Position numbers and translations under genes: made by a program | Notes under the pieces: model-generated | Database searches by the model: none | Told to the model about the DNA's origin: nothing | Seen by the model: only the letters and a program-made list of their open reading frames with translations | Shown here: piece by piece, positions 56,043 to 63,196 of the stretch | Position numbering within the stretch: the first letter of the stretch is position 1 | How the letters are laid out: each line of letters begins with the position of its first letter | DNA from: Thermoleophilales bacterium | GTDB lineage: Bacteria > Actinomycetota > Thermoleophilia > Solirubrobacterales > 70-9 | Direction: 5' to 3' | Length of the DNA: 64,000 nucleotides | NCBI GenBank assembly: GCA_020636955.1 | Contig: JACJWY010000007.1 | Coordinates: forward strand, 67,673-131,672

Positions 56043-56384
56043 ATGGCTCCGACCTCGAAGACCGTATCCAGTCCCCCCGAAGCCCCGGAAAGGTCCCTTG
56101 ACCAGCGGATGGATGCGCTCAAGAGGGCGAACAACATCCGCACCGCCAGGGCGCAGCTGAAGCGCGATCTCAAGGCCGGCCGGACCACGATCACCGAGGT
56201 GCTCGACGATCCGCCCGAGTACCTCCTGACCGCCAAGGTCTTCGACATGCTGCTCGCGGTTCCCAAGTACGGAAGGGTCAAGACCAACCGCATCCTCAAG
56301 GCATGCAAGGTCAGCCCAGCCAAGACGATCGGCGGTCTCAGCGACCGCCAGCGCAAAGAACTCGTCTCCCTCCTCCAGCGGTAG
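56043..56384 (+). CDS. mihF: Actinobacterial integration host factor (mIHF)
   Basis: 113 aa nucleoid-associated DNA-binding protein found only in Actinobacteria, required for phage integration in mycobacteria. Helical N-terminal half, then a helix-two-turn-helix-like core: DALKRANNIRTARAQLKRDL, TTITEVLDDPPEYLLTAKVF, LLAVPKYGRVKTNRILKACK, KTIGGLSDRQRKELVSLL. The place between the pyr operon and gmk is the classic mihF location. Confidence 0.93.
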   Translation: MAPTSKTVSSPPEAPERSLDQRMDALKRANNIRTARAQLKRDLKAGRTTITEVLDDPPEYLLTAKVFDMLLAVPKYGRVKTNRILKACKVSPAKTIGGLSDRQRKELVSLLQR

Positions 56385-56413
56385 AGACTCGGGCAACGCC
56401 AGCGGTGGTTACG

Positions 56414-56513
56414 CCGCGGGGTTGGGTGGACGCCTCCGGGAAGCGGCAAACCTCGGGCGGCATTCAGCCGCCCTCCGCCTGAGTATCCCGGAGGCATCCA
56501 CCCAACCCCGCGG
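56414..56513 (-). ncRNA. Long inverted repeat, fully paired only in minus-strand RNA
   Basis: Arms 56414-56441 and 56486-56513 (28 nt): 17 pairs, one C/A mismatch, 10 pairs. On the minus strand the mismatch is a G-U pair, so all 28 would pair. An inner hairpin GGGCGGC/GCCGCCC occupies the loop. The GGGTGG...CCTCC...GGAGG...CCACCC core resembles the element at 37416-37482 in the same orientation. Could be a dispersed RNA-coding or REP-like element. Confidence 0.55.
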
Positions 56514-56548
56514 CTACCCGAACCCGGGTGACAGGACTCCGAGATGCG

Positions 56549-56575
56549 GAAAGTTGGTGATAATCACCAACTTTC
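56549..56575. repeat. Perfect 27-bp palindrome
   Basis: Thirteen-base arms GAAAGTTGGTGAT and ATCACCAACTTTC around a single A. Its AT content stands out from the surroundings. The near-perfect dyad looks like a protein-binding operator or the scar of a lost promoter more than a terminator, since no U-run follows. Confidence 0.7.
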
Positions 56576-56638
56576 GGCACCTCGAAGAAGACCCGGCCGG
56601 TATCGCCACAAAGCGGAGCCCCTTCCTACTATCCGTGA

Positions 56639-56721
56639 ATGTGAGAGGAAGGGGCGGGTTTCCGTTCTCATCCGGCGAAGACCGGATGAGGTGCAGATGT
56701 CGGACCCCGCCCGACTTACTT
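56639..56721 (+). repeat. Tandem hairpin repeat, copy 1
   Basis: Begins ATGTGAGAGGAAGGGGCGGG. Central stem CTCATCCGG/CCGGATGAG with loop CGAAGA, followed by GTGCAGATGT, and an outer stem GGGCGGG...CCCGCCC. Copy 2 starts 83 bases later. Confidence 0.75.
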
Positions 56722-56792
56722 ATGTGAGAGGAAGGGGCGGGTTCCTGTTGGCACCCGGCGAAGACCGGGTGCCGTGCAGATGTTGCCCTCCG
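56722..56792 (+). repeat. Tandem hairpin repeat, copy 2
   Basis: Same 5' block and same CGAAGA loop as copy 1, but the stem is GGCACCCGG/CCGGGTGCC: three pairs differ from copy 1 and all three changes are compensated on the other arm. The GTGCAGATGT tail is kept; the outer stem is not. It runs up to the gmk promoter box. Confidence 0.75.
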
Positions 56793-56818
56793 GTGTGGGG
56801 GTTAGGCTGGTCGGTCCT

Positions 56819-57400
56819 ATGAGTGGTGTGTCTCCGTCCAGGGTTTTTGTCATTACCGGTCCTTCCGGGGTCGGTAAGGGGAGCTTGATCTCGCTGCTTC
56901 GACACCGGATTCCTGAGCTGGAGCTCTCGACCTCGGCCACGACGAGGGATCCCCGAACCGGTGAGAAGAACGGGGTCGACTACCACTTCCTCGAGCCGTC
57001 GGAATTCGACCGCAGGGTGGAGGCCGGAGAGTTCCTGGAGCATGCGGCCTACAGCGGCAATCAGTACGGGACGCTGCGTTCGGAGGTCGAGGGCCGGATC
57101 GACGCCGGTCATCCGGTTGTCCTGGAGATCGAGGTCCAGGGCGCCCGGCAGGTCGCCGGGACGATGCCGGAGGCGGTGCAGATCTTCATCGCCCCGCCGG
57201 CACTGGAAGCGCTGAAGGAGCGGCTCGAGGGTCGGGGCACCGATTCACCTGAGGCGATCGCCCGCCGGCTCGAGGTCGCCGAGGAGGAGTTGGCGGCCCG
57301 GGATGAATTCCATCATCAGGTAGTCAACGACGAACTCGAGCGTGCTCTGGGAGAGCTCGAAGCCATAGTTCGGGGCAAGCTGTCACAATCAGAGCAATGA
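56819..57400 (+). CDS. gmk: Guanylate kinase
   Basis: Phosphorylates GMP to GDP. 193 aa from ATG 56819, chosen because TAGGCT lies 10 bases upstream and the longer frame runs into the repeats. P-loop VITGPSGVGKGSLISLL; GMP-binding STSATTRDPRTGEKNGVDYH, FLEHAAYSGNQYGTLRSEVE; VVLEIEVQGARQV; RRLEVAEEELAARDEFHHQV. rpoZ overlaps its stop by 4 bases. Confidence 0.96.
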   Translation: MSGVSPSRVFVITGPSGVGKGSLISLLRHRIPELELSTSATTRDPRTGEKNGVDYHFLEPSEFDRRVEAGEFLEHAAYSGNQYGTLRSEVEGRIDAGHPVVLEIEVQGARQVAGTMPEAVQIFIAPPALEALKERLEGRGTDSPEAIARRLEVAEEELAARDEFHHQVVNDELERALGELEAIVRGKLSQSEQ

Positions 57401-57630
57401 TCAAGCCTCGCGTCGACCATCTTCTCCAGCATTCCGACTCGCATTACGCGGCCGTGGTTCTGGCTGCCCGCCGGGCGCGCCAGATCAACAGCTACTACCA
57501 GAGCCTCAGCGAAGGCGGCTACGGCGACTACGCTCCGCCGATGGTTCCGGCCGAGCCGGGCAAGGGCGCGCTCACGCTGGCCCTCGAAGAAGTGGCGACC
57601 GGCAAGCTCAAGTACGAGTACCGCTCGTAG
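57397..57630 (+). CDS. rpoZ: RNA polymerase omega subunit
   Basis: 77 aa. Omega fold: RVDHLLQHSDSHYAAVVLAA, RRARQINSYYQ (the RARQIN motif), and ALTLALEEVATGKLKYEY. Helps beta-prime folding and RNA polymerase assembly. Short loop YGDYAPPMVPAEPGKG in the middle. Overlaps gmk (ATGA). Confidence 0.95.
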   Translation: MIKPRVDHLLQHSDSHYAAVVLAARRARQINSYYQSLSEGGYGDYAPPMVPAEPGKGALTLALEEVATGKLKYEYRS

Positions 57631-57671
57631 GTTCGAGTTCGGGCGTTCAGCCCACCCGGGAGTAACCCACC

Positions 57672-58907
57672 ATGGCGAAGATCCTGCTCGGCGTAAGCGG
57701 CGGGATCGCGGCCTACAAGGCAGTTGAGTTCGTCCGCCTCGCGACCGGGGCCGGGCATTCGGTGCGTGTCCTGATGACCGCTTCGGCCCGCAAGTTCGTC
57801 GGGCCGGACACCTTCGAAGGGATTCTCGGCGCCCCGGTCTTGACCTCGGAGTTCGAGAAGGATCCGATGCGGGGTGCCTTCCCGGGGGAGGCGATGCCCG
57901 AGCATGATCCGATCGGCCACCTGGCGGTGGCCGAGTCGGCCGACGTCTACCTGGTCGCTCCGGCCTCGGCGAACACGATCGCCAAGCTGGCCGGGGGGCA
58001 GGCTGACTCGATCCTGACCACCGCGTTCCTGGCCTTCGACGGTCCCCGTCTCGTCGCCCCGGCGATGAACGAGCGGATGTATCTCGCCGAGGCGACCCAG
58101 ACGAACCTCACCCGGATCCGGGAGATGGGGGTCGAGGTGATCGACCCGGGCGAGGGCCGACTCGCGTCCAAAGGGGAGGCCGGAGTCGGTCGCCTGCCGG
58201 AGCCAGCGGAGTTGCTGGAACGGGTCGTGGCGGCGCTCGATCACGACCGGGTCAAGGACCTCGAGGGGCTCCGCGTCCTGGTAACTGCCGGCGGAACCCG
58301 TGAGGGGATTGATCCGGTCCGCTACATAGGGAACCGATCGTCGGGGCGCATGGGTCTTGCCTTGGCCGAAAGGGCCAGGAAGCGCGGGGCGGAGGTCACG
58401 GTGATCGCGGCCAACGTGATTCTTCCCACTCCGGCCGGGGTCAAGCGGGTCGACGTCGAATCGACATTCGATCTGGCCCGGGCCTGCCGGGAACAGTTCC
58501 CGGCTCACGATCTTCTGCTGATGGCTGCGGCCCCGGCCGACTTCACTGTGGCCGACACCTCGAACGAGAAGCTTTCACGCACCGGCGGCGAGTTCACCTT
58601 GACCCTGGTCCCGACCGAGGACATCCTCGCCGGACTTTCAGCGAACCGGATCGAGGGCCAGACGGTGGTCGGCTTCGCTGCGCAGCACGGCGGTGACGCG
58701 ATCGGCAGGGCCCGCCAGAAGCTCGAACGCAAGGGCGCGGACATGATCGTGCTCAACGACGTCTCCGACAAGACGATCGGTTTCGATTCCAGTCAGAACG
58801 CGGTGACGCTGGTCACCCCGGACGGTGAGCTCGAGGTTGACAAAGCACCGAAAACCGAGATCGCCGACCGAATCCTCGACCGGGCACTCGAACTCCGTTC
58901 GGCCTGA
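57672..58907 (+). CDS. coaBC: Bifunctional phosphopantothenoylcysteine decarboxylase / synthetase CoaBC
   Basis: Two CoA steps in one protein, 411 aa. CoaC half: ILLGVSGGIAAYKAVEFVRL, HLAVAESADVYLVAPASANT, LVAPAMNERMYLA. CoaB half from about 195: VLVTAGGTREGIDPVRYIGN, SSGRMGLALAERARKRGAEV, ADFTVADTSNEKL, VGFAAQHG, NDVS-DKTIGFDSSQN. The usual catalytic His of CoaC may be HDPIGHLAVAE. GGGAG precedes the ATG. dtd overlaps its stop. Confidence 0.95.
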   Translation: MAKILLGVSGGIAAYKAVEFVRLATGAGHSVRVLMTASARKFVGPDTFEGILGAPVLTSEFEKDPMRGAFPGEAMPEHDPIGHLAVAESADVYLVAPASANTIAKLAGGQADSILTTAFLAFDGPRLVAPAMNERMYLAEATQTNLTRIREMGVEVIDPGEGRLASKGEAGVGRLPEPAELLERVVAALDHDRVKDLEGLRVLVTAGGTREGIDPVRYIGNRSSGRMGLALAERARKRGAEVTVIAANVILPTPAGVKRVDVESTFDLARACREQFPAHDLLLMAAAPADFTVADTSNEKLSRTGGEFTLTLVPTEDILAGLSANRIEGQTVVGFAAQHGGDAIGRARQKLERKGADMIVLNDVSDKTIGFDSSQNAVTLVTPDGELEVDKAPKTEIADRILDRALELRSA

Positions 58908-59323
58908 TGCGGGCGCTGGTCCAACGGGTCACCCGGGCCTCGGTCGAAGTCGAGGGGGAACTGGTTTCGGAGATCGGCCCCGGAATGCTCGTCTTGCTCG
59001 GGGTCAGGAAGGGCGACAGCGAGGCGCAGGCAGAGAAGGTCGCTTCGAAGCTCCTGAAACTTCGGATCTTCGAAGACGACGAAGGCCGGATGAACGAGCC
59101 GCTCGGTGATCGCGAGATCCTCTGCATCAGCCAGTTCACTCTTTACGGGGACACCCGCAAGGGCAACCGGCCAAGCTGGATCGAGGCCGCGGGCGGGGAG
59201 GAGGCCGAGCCGCTCTACGACATGGTTTGCGAACGGCTCGGCGCCAAGAAGGGTGTGTTCGGCGCCGACATGAAAGTCGACCTCGTCAACGACGGCCCGG
59301 TCACCCTGCTGGTCGAGACCTGA
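58907..59323 (+). CDS. dtd: D-aminoacyl-tRNA deacylase
   Basis: Removes D-amino acids from tRNA. 138 aa. Visible: MRALVQRVTRASVEVEGELV, GMLVLLGVRKGD, LKLRIFEDDEGRMNEPL, SQFTLYGDTRKGNRPSW (the SQFTLYG motif), and the C-terminal GVFGADMKVDLVNDGPVTLL with the GxP-like element NDGPVT. Its last 23 bases overlap the converging orphan gene at 59301. Confidence 0.95.
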   Translation: MRALVQRVTRASVEVEGELVSEIGPGMLVLLGVRKGDSEAQAEKVASKLLKLRIFEDDEGRMNEPLGDREILCISQFTLYGDTRKGNRPSWIEAAGGEEAEPLYDMVCERLGAKKGVFGADMKVDLVNDGPVTLLVET

Positions 59324-60086
59324 CGTACGAGCCGCTTGACCGGGGGATGTAGGCACTGGTCACAACGGCACCCTTCGCGTCCCGACCGATGATGAAGAAG
59401 CGATGGTCCGGATTGCTCGTCGTCTCAAAGACGTTGTCCACAATCGGCACCTCGCCGAAGCCGGGATACTCGATCGTCATCGAAACCACGTTGTCGGGTA
59501 CCAGGCCGACCGTTCTCCCGCTGTCCGCCGAATCGCCGTAGTGGGTCGTGGCGGGCATGCCAGTCCTCTCGATACGGCCTATCTTTTTGCGGCAGTTCCC
59601 CGCGTGAAAACGCTCGATGAGGCAGATCTTCCCGTTCAGGGAGACCACATCGACACGCTCTCCACTGCCCAGGGTCGTGTGTCCCCAGGCGGCGATCAGG
59701 CGAGGTTTGATCGGAAGACGCGGAGATGTCTGCTTGTTCTGCGAGCCAGCGCGACGCTGCCGGATCTTCCGATAGTCAACGCTTGCCGTGGCCAGCCAGC
59801 TTTTCAGGCCGCACGGCAGGTCCTTCAGACGATCGGCCGTCATCGGCTGAAGGATTGAGAACCGACTGATGCCGTAGCCACTGTCCACGGCGCGGAGGCC
59901 CTTGCTGGGATAGACATCCCAGGCCTTTTCGAACCCGTTGCGAGGACACTTCCCGGCAGCCGCCGAAGCCTTGGTTCCCCCGGCGAGGAGGCCGGCAAGA
60001 ATCGCAAACGTCGCGAGGATGCCACCGGCAAGCAGCAATCGAATGCTGTGACTCCCCGTTCCCTGACTCTTCAACGCTCCATTCAT
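59301..60086 (-). CDS. Orphan paralogue of the ECF partner protein, probably secreted or anchored
   Basis: 261 aa. Only about 16 residues precede its hydrophobic segment (LLLAGGILATFAILAGLLAG), unlike its two paralogues, which have longer cytoplasmic N-termini. The outer domain shares with them DSGYGISRFSILQPM, AAWGHT, VDVVSLNGKIC, a second Cys 9 residues later, GLVPDNVV, VPIVDNVFE and DAKGAVVTS. AAGGATGA precedes the ATG. No sigma gene is paired with it and the promoter motif of the other modules is missing. Function unknown; a competing or ligand-binding form is possible. Confidence 0.65.
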   Translation of the reverse strand: MNGALKSQGTGSHSIRLLLAGGILATFAILAGLLAGGTKASAAAGKCPRNGFEKAWDVYPSKGLRAVDSGYGISRFSILQPMTADRLKDLPCGLKSWLATASVDYRKIRQRRAGSQNKQTSPRLPIKPRLIAAWGHTTLGSGERVDVVSLNGKICLIERFHAGNCRKKIGRIERTGMPATTHYGDSADSGRTVGLVPDNVVSMTIEYPGFGEVPIVDNVFETTSNPDHRFFIIGRDAKGAVVTSAYIPRSSGSYVRSRPAG

Positions 60087-60211
60087 CCTTGAACTCCCTC
60101 ATTGTTGAACTGACCTTCAGGTTTCTTAGCGAAACCCTAATGAATTACTCATAAGTTTGCCAACGGGCCCGGCGGCACTTCTGAACCCCAACTTTTGAGC
60201 TGATTGCCCCA
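60087..60211. other. Intergenic region upstream of the orphan partner gene
   Basis: AT-richer than average, with a small hairpin GGTTTC/GAAACC (60120-60136). On the minus strand this would be the leader or promoter of the gene ending at 59301. No -10/-35 pair stands out, and the GGTAACGC/GCATWCT motif is not found. Confidence 0.5.
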
Positions 60212-61102
60212 TCACCCCGCCGGTTGAGGCGTCTCCCTTTTCGGCTGGGGTCCTACCGGCATCCAGCCGCTGGCTCCGTGGTGGTCCAGTTCTCGGCTGA
60301 CGAATATCCGTGTAACGACCGCGCCATCCTTGTCCAGGCCCAGGATGTATGACCTGTTCACGGGAAGGCCGGTCACGTCGAACACGTTGTCCCGCAGGGG
60401 GATTTCACCGAAGGCCCGACGCTCGAAGCGGAGCGTCGCCACGTCATCGGTGACTAGGCCAAGCATGGTGCGGGGCTGGTCGCCTCCGGGGTTTGCCGTG
60501 ATGGTCATGCCACGTCTTGCGATCTGCCGCACCGGCTCGCAGCCGCCGCCGTGAAACCGGTCGTAGACCATGCATATCTTGCGGTTCATCGAGACAACCG
60601 CGACGGTCTCGCCTCCGTCGGTCTTGGTCATTCCCCAGCCGGCCAGTTCCCGGGGCGCTTGAACCAGGCCTGGCCTCCAGGATTCATCGCGGGGGCCGGG
60701 CGGCGGCTTCTTCGGATGGGATTGCGCCAGGGCGAGCCAGAATTTGAGTCTCTCGGGCATTTCGTCGAAACCGTCTTGCGTCATCGGCTTGAGTACCGAG
60801 AATCGATCCAGTCCAAATCCGGATTCATCAACCGAGAGATCCGCGTTGCGGTCGATCCCCCAGATCCGCTGCATGTGGTCGATCGGGCTCACCCCGGTTG
60901 TAGCCCAGGAAACTGTGCCGCCGATGAAGAGCACGGCGAGGATGACTCCGGCCCCGCGGGAGAGCCGGCGCCAGACTCTGCTCGGTCTCCCGGCCGACGG
61001 TTGAATCGGCACCTGCCGGATCTCTTCGAGCAGCCCGGGGGCCGGCTCGAAGCTCCGAGTGGACGGGTCAGCGGCTAGAAGTTGTTTCCAACGATCGGTC
61101 AT
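60212..61102 (-). CDS. Membrane partner (putative anti-sigma) of ECF sigma factor, module 1
   Basis: 296 aa: cytoplasmic N-terminus of about 50 residues with LLAADPSTRSFEPAPGLLEE, a membrane helix (GAGVILAVLFIGGTVSWA), and an outer domain with DESGFGLDRFSVLKPM, LAGWGMT, VAVVSMNRKIC...C (Cys-x10-Cys), LVTDDV, IPLRDNVFD and DKDGAVVTRI. Overlaps the sigma gene by 4 bases. Its topology suits an anti-sigma factor, but it has no zinc or known anti-sigma motif. Closely paralogous to 61687. Confidence 0.75.
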   Translation of the reverse strand: MTDRWKQLLAADPSTRSFEPAPGLLEEIRQVPIQPSAGRPSRVWRRLSRGAGVILAVLFIGGTVSWATTGVSPIDHMQRIWGIDRNADLSVDESGFGLDRFSVLKPMTQDGFDEMPERLKFWLALAQSHPKKPPPGPRDESWRPGLVQAPRELAGWGMTKTDGGETVAVVSMNRKICMVYDRFHGGGCEPVRQIARRGMTITANPGGDQPRTMLGLVTDDVATLRFERRAFGEIPLRDNVFDVTGLPVNRSYILGLDKDGAVVTRIFVSRELDHHGASGWMPVGPQPKRETPQPAG

Positions 61103-61629
61103 GTGCGTTCCTCTCGCGGCTCGGTCATATGGCCAGGAGTCTGTGAAGGGGCGAAGCTCTCGATGAAGCGCTTGCGGGCCCGGTGGAGCCGCACCCGGAA
61201 GGCGGTGGCCCGGATCCCCAGAGACTCGGCGGCTTCCTTCGGCGTGAGCTCATCCCAGGCGACCAGCAGAATCGCCTCGCGGTCCAGCGGCTCAAGAGCG
61301 GCCAGAGCCCCGTCGATCGCCGGATCGAGCGATTGGATCGGCAGGGCCGGAATCGACTCATCGGGCAGGTCGGGCAGGGCATCTCCGGCCGGCTGGTCCC
61401 TGTTGCCACGGAACTCGGCAAAGAGCAGGTTTCGCGCGGTGGCGATCAGCCAGGGGAGGCAGGAGGTGGAATCGATTGAGTCGAGTTTTCGCCAGGCGAT
61501 CACCATGGTTTCCGCTGCGATCGACTCCGGATCACGGCTGCCGCGGCGATCAGCAAACCTGGCTACCGCCTGGTAGTGCCTGAACACATCTTCGAAGCGT
61601 TGTTCTCGCGTGTCCGGTGTTTCCCTCAC
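61099..61629 (-). CDS. ECF RNA polymerase sigma factor, module 1
   Basis: 176 aa from GTG 61629. Sigma-2: FRHYQAVARFADRRG, SIAAETMVIAWRKLD, LPWLIATARNLLFAEFR; sigma-4: LDREAILLVAWDELTPKEAA, LGIRATAFRVRLHRARKRF. No extra C-terminal domain. The C-terminal end overlaps its membrane partner. The promoter GGTAACGC/GCATTCT, shared with module 2, lies 6 bases before the start. Confidence 0.9.
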   Translation of the reverse strand: MRETPDTREQRFEDVFRHYQAVARFADRRGSRDPESIAAETMVIAWRKLDSIDSTSCLPWLIATARNLLFAEFRGNRDQPAGDALPDLPDESIPALPIQSLDPAIDGALAALEPLDREAILLVAWDELTPKEAAESLGIRATAFRVRLHRARKRFIESFAPSQTPGHMTEPREERT

Positions 61630-61635
61630 TACTCA

Positions 61636-61665
61636 AGAATGCTCAAGATCAACCCCGGCGTTACC
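61636..61665 (-). promoter_or_regulatory. Putative autoregulated ECF promoter, module 1
   Basis: Read on the minus strand: GGTAACGC (61665-61658), 15 bases, GCATTCT (61642-61636), 6 bases, GTG start. Module 2 has the same blocks and spacing. Confidence 0.65.
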
Positions 61666-61686
61666 ACTCACCAAAGAGTTAGCTGC

Positions 61687-62583
61687 TTAGTGACTGCCCG
61701 GAGGATTAGGCGGGGGTCCCACTGGATTCCGCTGCCAGCGTTTGATCGCCCGGATGTAAGCCAGGTCACTCCCGGAAGGCCTGCCCGGGATGAGGATCCT
61801 GGTCACGACCGAACCATTCTCGTCGAGTCCGAGTAGGACGGTCTGCTTCTTCGGCGCAAAGTTGAGCTGGAAGAAGTTGTCCTTCAGGGGGACTTCGACT
61901 CCGGCATAGCCTTTGAGGCGAAGTGTCTTCACCTCATCGGTGACCGCGCCGGAAGTCCACTGGATGCCGGAAGGCTCGTCGTTGGATGAAATGGAGAGTC
62001 CTTCCTTTCGAGCTTCCTTGAGCGTTCCGCAATACGCGAGAAATGCCTGGCTCCACACGGCGCAGATTTTGCCGTTCATCGAGACAACGTCCACCGGCTG
62101 AGATGGCATGCCGTTGCCGCCGATCGTGCTCGTATGGCCCCAGGCCGAAATGTGGCCTGGATTCAGGTGCAGCTTCAAATCACCATTCGGACCTCTCACC
62201 GGGAGGGCTCGCGCTCCGACGAGGGATTGGTTCACCTCGCTGGGCAGTTGCTCGATCCGGTCGTCGCTCATCGGCTCGAGAATCGAGAATTCGCCCAGTC
62301 CGTAGCCGGACGAGTCCGAGGAGAGGCCCGAGTCGACATCGATTCCCCAGAGCCGTTCGAAGCGGGCCACTATCCCCTCGCCCGAGGTGGCCCACGAGAC
62401 GCCCCCGCCGACTACGAGGGCGATCAGGAGGGCAAGGGTCCCGCGAGTAACGTTCTTCCTCACCCGGCTCGGCCGCTGCTTCCAGCTGGTCGGCGCCGCG
62501 GTGATCCGGGTGAAGAGACCGGGAGGCGGTTCGAGCTTGCCGGGGGCCGGGTTGGACGCGGTGAGCCGGTTCATCGATTTCAT
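61687..62583 (-). CDS. Membrane partner (putative anti-sigma) of ECF sigma factor, module 2
   Basis: 298 aa with the same build as 60212: N-terminal LTASNPAPGKLEPPPGLF, membrane helix (GTLALLIALVVGGGVSWA), outer domain with DSSGYGLGEFSILEPM, SAWGHTST, VDVVSMNGKIC...C (Cys-x10-Cys), AVTDEV, VPLKDNFFQ and DENGSVVTRILIPG. Start overlaps the sigma stop by 4 bases. A Pro-rich tail ends it. Sequence similarity to module 1 shows tandem duplication. Confidence 0.75.
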   Translation of the reverse strand: MKSMNRLTASNPAPGKLEPPPGLFTRITAAPTSWKQRPSRVRKNVTRGTLALLIALVVGGGVSWATSGEGIVARFERLWGIDVDSGLSSDSSGYGLGEFSILEPMSDDRIEQLPSEVNQSLVGARALPVRGPNGDLKLHLNPGHISAWGHTSTIGGNGMPSQPVDVVSMNGKICAVWSQAFLAYCGTLKEARKEGLSISSNDEPSGIQWTSGAVTDEVKTLRLKGYAGVEVPLKDNFFQLNFAPKKQTVLLGLDENGSVVTRILIPGRPSGSDLAYIRAIKRWQRNPVGPPPNPPGSH

Positions 62584-63107
62584 TGGTGTTTCACCTCGGT
62601 CGCGGGGGAGATCCCGTGGCTTTCCGGTTCCAGGGCCTGCTCGAACCTGCGACGGGCTCGGTGGAGGCGGACGCGAAAGGTCGCCGGTCTGATCCCGAGC
62701 GACGCTGCCGCCTCCTTCGGGGTCAACTCTTCCCAGGCGACCAGCAGCAGGGCCTCTCGGTCGAGTGGCTCCAGGGAGGCCAGGGCCCGGTCGATAGCCG
62801 GGTCGAGCGAGTCGATCTCGTAGTCCGGCACGGTCGGGTCTTCGACCACCATCGTGGATGGATCGACCGGCACGGACACATGCGCGCGGTATTCAGCGAG
62901 AAGAAGGTTGCGGGCGGTGGCAAGCAGCCAGGGACGGCAGGCATGAGGATCAAGCTCATCCAGGCGCCGCCAGGCGATCGAGAGGGTCTCGGCCGCGATT
63001 GCGGCCGAGTCCCGGCTTCCACGCCTCCGGGCGAATCCTTCGATCATCCCGTAGTGGGCGAATACCCTCTCGAACTGCTGCTCCGGACTGTCCTTGTCCC
63101 TGCCCAC
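62580..63107 (-). CDS. ECF RNA polymerase sigma factor, module 2
   Basis: 175 aa from GTG 63107. Sigma-2: FAHYGMIEGFARRRG, LSIAWRRLDELDP, RPWLLATARNLLLAEYR; sigma-4: LEPLDREALLLVAWEELTPK, EAAASLGIRPATFRVRLHRA. Very similar to the module-1 sigma. The promoter blocks lie 6 bases before the GTG. Divergent from rimP; the two promoters are within about 60 bp. Confidence 0.9.
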   Translation of the reverse strand: MGRDKDSPEQQFERVFAHYGMIEGFARRRGSRDSAAIAAETLSIAWRRLDELDPHACRPWLLATARNLLLAEYRAHVSVPVDPSTMVVEDPTVPDYEIDSLDPAIDRALASLEPLDREALLLVAWEELTPKEAAASLGIRPATFRVRLHRARRRFEQALEPESHGISPATEVKHQ

Positions 63108-63113
63108 TGGAGG

Positions 63114-63143
63114 AGTATGCGCAAAACCGCCCTCAGCGTTACC
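63114..63143 (-). promoter_or_regulatory. Putative autoregulated ECF promoter, module 2
   Basis: Minus strand: GGTAACGC (63143-63136), 15 bases, GCATACT (63120-63114), 6 bases, GTG start of the sigma gene. Identical layout to 61636-61665. Confidence 0.65.
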
Positions 63144-63163
63144 GAAAGGGGGATTGGCACCCC

Positions 63164-63191
63164 TTGCCCGAGTTGTCGCACGGGCTATACT
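63164..63191 (+). promoter_or_regulatory. Promoter of the rimP-nusA operon
   Basis: TTGCCC (63164-63169), 16-base spacer, TATACT (63186-63191). The best -35/-10 pair in the window. RNA would begin near 63197-63199, at or next to a GTG. Confidence 0.75.
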
Positions 63192-63196
63192 GGTAA

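Larger units (their letters stand above)
56385..56818. other. 434-bp gene-free region with several structured repeats
   Basis: No convincing ORF. It holds, in order, a long inverted repeat (56414-56513), an AT-richer perfect palindrome (56549-56575), two tandem copies of an 83-bp hairpin repeat (56639 onward), and the gmk -10 box TAGGCT (56803-56808). 56576-56638 shows nothing I can name. Unusual in a chromosome where most gaps are under 100 bp. Confidence 0.85.

Noticed and set aside
56639..56792. CRISPR-like interpretation of the tandem repeats near gmk
   Set aside because: Only two copies, internal hairpin with covariation, no constant spacer pattern and no cas genes.
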